Positions 11,851 to 13,710 of a stretch of DNA of 13,710 nucleotides are shown here, piece by piece. Below the pieces are notes generated by a model. It made no database searches. It had not been told where the DNA came from and was given only the letters and a program-made list of their open reading frames with translations. Every line of letters begins with the position of its first letter. Within the stretch, counting starts at the first letter, position 1. Made by a program: the position numbers and the translations under genes. The DNA is from an uncultured Collinsella sp. (lineage in GTDB: Bacteria; Actinomycetota; Coriobacteriia; Coriobacteriales; Coriobacteriaceae): positions 1-13,710 of the forward strand of contig CABRZY010000034.1 of assembly GCA_902475475.1 (NCBI GenBank), in the 5' to 3' direction.

Positions 11851-13041
11851 TTACTCAATGATCGTGGAGACGATGCCCGAACCGACGGTGTGGCCACCCT
11901 CGCGGATAGCGAAGCGCAGGCCCTCCTCCATGGCGATCGGGTGGATGAGGTCGCCCTCGATGGTGATGTGGTCACCAGGCATAGCCATCTCGGTGCCCTC
12001 GGGGAGCTTGACCGTACCGGTAACGTCGGTGGTACGGAAGTAGAACTGAGGACGATAACCATCGAAGAACGGGGTGTGACGGCCGCCCTCCTCCTTGGTC
12101 AGAACGTAGATCTCGCCGGTGAACTTGGTGTGCGGGGTAACCGAACCGGGCTTGCAGAGAACCTGGCCGCGCTCGATATCCTCACGCTTGATGCCGCGGA
12201 GCAGCAGACCGACGTTGTCGCCAGCCTCGCAGAAGTCCATGGACTTACGGAACATCTCGATACCGGTAACGACGGTGTTCTGGGTATCCTTGATGCCGAC
12301 GATCTCGACGGGCTCGTTGAGCTTGAGCTCACCGCGCTCGACACGGCCAGTAGCAACGGTACCACGGCCGGAGATGGTCATAACGTCCTCAACGGCCATC
12401 AGGAACGGGAGGTCGTTGTTACGAGCAGGCGTCGGGATGTACTCGTCGACGGCCTTCATGAGCTCGCGAATGGCGTCCATCCACTTGGCGTCGCCCTCGA
12501 GAGCACCCAGAGCGGAGCCACGGATGACGGGGATGTCGTCGCCGGGGAAATCGTACTCGGAGAGGAGCTCACGGGTCTCCATCTCGACGAGGTCGATGAG
12601 CTCGTCATCGTCGACCATGTCGCACTTGTTCAGGAAGACGACGATGTAAGGAACGCCGACCTGACGGGCGAGCAGGATGTGCTCACGGGTCTGAGCCATG
12701 GGGCCGTCGGTAGCAGCGATGACCAGGATAGCGCCGTCCATCTGAGCAGCGCCGGAGATCATGTTCTTGACGTAGTCAGCGTGGCCCGGGCAGTCAACGT
12801 GAGCGTAGTGACGGGCAGCAGTCTCGTACTCGACGTGGGAGACGGAAATCGTAATGCCGCGCTCGCGCTCCTCGGGAGCCTTGTCGATGTTCTCGAACGC
12901 AGTGAAGTCAGCCTTGCAGCCCTCGGTCTCGGAGAGAACCTTGGTGATGGCGGCGGTCAGCGTGGTCTTGCCGTGGTCGACGTGACCAATGGTGCCGATG
13001 TTAACATGCGGCTTAGTGCGCTCAAACTTCTCTTTGGCCAT
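11851..13041 (-). CDS. tuf: Elongation factor Tu
   Basis: EF-Tu is the GTPase that brings aminoacyl-tRNA to the ribosome. The protein is 396 residues (E. coli about 394). Nucleotide motifs are complete: G-H-V-D-H-G-K-T-T at 19-27, R-G-I-T-I at 61-65 (switch I), D-C-P-G-H at 83-87 (switch II) and N-K-C-D at 138-141. Domains 2 and 3 follow, ending in G-S-G-I-V-S-T-I-I-E. I chose ATG 13041 since it begins M-A-K-E-K-F and has GAGGAGGG just upstream; the longer frame to 13110 would add 23 unrelated residues crossing the leader hairpin. No canonical promoter lies between it and tRNA-Met, so it is probably transcribed from the tRNA promoter, as in the tRNA-tufB operon of E. coli. Confidence 0.98.
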   Translation of the reverse strand: MAKEKFERTKPHVNIGTIGHVDHGKTTLTAAITKVLSETEGCKADFTAFENIDKAPEERERGITISVSHVEYETAARHYAHVDCPGHADYVKNMISGAAQMDGAILVIAATDGPMAQTREHILLARQVGVPYIVVFLNKCDMVDDDELIDLVEMETRELLSEYDFPGDDIPVIRGSALGALEGDAKWMDAIRELMKAVDEYIPTPARNNDLPFLMAVEDVMTISGRGTVATGRVERGELKLNEPVEIVGIKDTQNTVVTGIEMFRKSMDFCEAGDNVGLLLRGIKREDIERGQVLCKPGSVTPHTKFTGEIYVLTKEEGGRHTPFFDGYRPQFYFRTTDVTGTVKLPEGTEMAMPGDHITIEGDLIHPIAMEEGLRFAIREGGHTVGSGIVSTIIE

Positions 13042-13095
13042 AAAGCCCTCCTCTAAACAGGTCGTCCCCGGACGGGACTTTGCCTTTATACCATA

Positions 13096-13126
13096 GTGGC
13101 TTCTCAACATACTATTGAGAAGCCAC
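13096..13126 (-). other. Perfect 12-bp hairpin between tRNA-Met and tuf
   Basis: GTGGCTTCTCAA and TTGAGAAGCCAC (13126-13115 with 13107-13096 on the minus strand) pair without a mismatch around TAGTATG. No U-tract follows (the next bases are TATGGTATAAAGG), so it is not a normal terminator. It may be an RNase-processing or mRNA-stabilising element between the tRNAs and tuf. TATAAA just after it resembles a -10, but TTGAGA is only 11 bases away from it, too close for a -35. A second small hairpin, GTCCC/GGGAC (13064-13078), lies in the tuf leader. Confidence 0.6.
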
Positions 13127-13137
13127 CGTGTTACCTA

Positions 13138-13214
13138 TGGTAGCGGTGACTGGATTCGAACCAGTGACGCCACGGGTATGAACCGTGTGCTCTAACCAAC
13201 TGAGCTACACCGCC
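13138..13214 (-). tRNA. tRNA-Met (anticodon CAT), probably elongator
   Basis: The cloverleaf shows acceptor GGCGGTG/CACCGCT (the first pair is G-T), D stem GCTC/GAGC, anticodon stem CACGG/CCGTG with loop TTCATAC, T stem ACTGG/CCAGT and an encoded CCA. The anticodon stem lacks the three stacked G-C pairs of initiator tRNA, so elongator is likely. A tRNA-Ile2 with a modified CAT anticodon cannot be fully excluded. Confidence 0.93.
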
Positions 13215-13217
13215 GGA

Positions 13218-13293
13218 TGGAGCCTGCAACCAGACTTGAACTGGTGACCTCTTCGTTACCAACGAAGTGCTCTACCGACTGAGCTATACAGGC
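13218..13293 (-). tRNA. tRNA-Thr (anticodon GGT)
   Basis: Acceptor GCCTGTA/TGCAGGC, D stem GCTC/GAGC, anticodon stem CTTCG/CGAAG with loop TTGGTAA (GGT reads ACC and ACU), T stem ACCAG/CTGGT with loop TTCAAGT, discriminator T and encoded CCA. It is three bases from tRNA-Met, so both come from one precursor. Confidence 0.96.
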
Positions 13294-13303
13294 ACTTGAC
13301 GGG

Positions 13304-13385
13304 TGGGAGCTATAGGATTCGAACCTATGTAGGCAGAGCCAACGGGTTTACAGCCCGTCCCCATTAACCACTCGGGCAAACTCCC
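13304..13385 (-). tRNA. tRNA-Tyr (anticodon GTA)
   Basis: Acceptor GGGAGTT/AGCTCCC, anticodon stem ACGGG/CCCGT with loop CTGTAAA (GTA), and a long variable arm (TGGCTCTGCCTACA region), the class II shape expected of bacterial tRNA-Tyr. After discriminator A the DNA reads CCC, so CCA is not encoded, unlike the other three tRNAs here. It is the first gene after the promoter at 13448-13477. Confidence 0.95.
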
Positions 13386-13447
13386 AATCGTTCAAGTATC
13401 CGCAGGTCCTTTGGTCTTTTGGACCGCCGCCCCCGCGAACGAAAAAA

Positions 13448-13477
13448 ATAATACGATGCAACCTTGGGGGCTGTCAA
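13448..13477 (-). promoter_or_regulatory. Strong promoter of the tRNA-Tyr/Thr/Met-tuf unit
   Basis: On the minus strand a perfect TTGACA (13477-13472) and TATTAT (13453-13448) are separated by 18 bases. A T7 run follows the -10. The start would be near 13440, giving a GC-rich leader of roughly 55 bases before tRNA-Tyr. The bases at 13470-13490 repeat the -35 box of the rpmG promoter in 19 of 21 positions. Confidence 0.85.
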
Positions 13478-13490
13478 CGAAAACCTCTAG

Positions 13491-13710
13491 ATACACGGCT
13501 CCGGGCGTATCTATATAGCCGTTACCTGCGGTTTTGTTGAGTCTGGATATGAAGGACGGTGGTTTTGGATAATGAGGTGACGTTTCCCGAGGTAATACTT
13601 TGGTGTAGTAGAGTACACCTTCAGGATCGAACTTCGATAACGGCTTATTTGCACTTATATATAGGTCGAGATCGGGGCTGCCCAGACAGAAGATTGCTCT
13701 TCCCAGGCAA
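13491..13710. other. Region upstream of the tRNA promoter, no gene supported
   Basis: With the tRNA promoter and leader, this makes about 325 bases without a gene at the right edge (13386-13710). It is less GC-rich than the rest. GGTGTA (13602-13607) and TACACC (13614-13619) form an inverted repeat with a six-base gap, a possible operator for a plus-strand gene beyond the window. AT-rich TTATATATAG at 13656-13665 could be a -10, but I find no good -35. A minus-strand frame is open from the edge to about 13390 without any ATG; I do not count it as coding. Confidence 0.4.

Noticed and set aside
13042..13110. 23-residue N-terminal extension of EF-Tu
   Set aside because: It begins inside the hairpin between tRNA-Met and tuf, and the normal M-A-K-E-K-F start with GAGGAGGG follows.
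13390..13709. Minus-strand open frame of about 105 codons entering from the right edge
   Set aside because: It has no ATG, uses codons such as ATA, AGA and AGT unlike the neighbours, and runs through a strong tRNA promoter and leader. No domain is recognisable.
1..13710. CRISPR array, insertion sequence or phage genes
   Set aside because: I saw no regularly spaced direct repeats, transposase or integrase motifs, or terminal repeats. The tRNA genes show no duplicated 3' ends that would mark an attachment site.

Overview
The window is high-GC DNA with an Actinomycetota gene style. A Coriobacteriia genome (Collinsella or a close relative) is my best guess. The reasons are the LAATG sorting signal on a surface protein, repeated GGGACAGG hairpins between genes, and the gene order around tuf, secE, nusG and rplKA. 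This is inferred from memory of such genomes; no search was run.

Left part, plus strand (1-6162). After the tail of an unidentified gene comes a three-gene ABC importer: a lipoprotein binding protein, a permease and an ATPase. It resembles the TrpXYZ-like systems of Gram-positive bacteria. Two GGGACAGG-type terminators follow it. Next is a secreted 5'-nucleotidase with a C-terminal sortase signal and its own terminator, then a small MscS-type mechanosensitive channel.

Middle, plus strand (6163-8970). A near-palindromic 18-nt site precedes two translationally coupled genes. The first encodes a cytoplasmic protein joining a ParB/sulfiredoxin-like N-terminal region to a BMP (Med/PnrA-type nucleoside-binding) domain. 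The second encodes a calcineurin-type metallophosphoesterase whose first metal motif lacks the usual histidine. The BMP protein has no signal peptide, no lipobox and no transporter genes beside it, so it is probably an intracellular sensor. This pair is the best candidate here for an undescribed system. Two terminators close the region against the convergent ribosomal genes.

Right part, minus strand (9003-13490). In transcription order: a strong promoter, tRNA-Tyr, tRNA-Thr, tRNA-Met, tuf with its terminator, a second strong promoter, rpmG, tRNA-Trp, secE, nusG, rplK and rplA. The two promoters share a 21-nt box around the -35 element. The gap between rplK and rplA has a hairpin resembling the L1 site of 23S rRNA, suggesting L1 controls its own translation. 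rpmG (49 residues) is a short gene that an ORF scan with a length cutoff can miss. rplJ and rplL do not follow rplA.

The last 220 bases (13491-13710) hold no gene I can support. They include an inverted repeat and a reading frame without ATG that I do not accept as coding.
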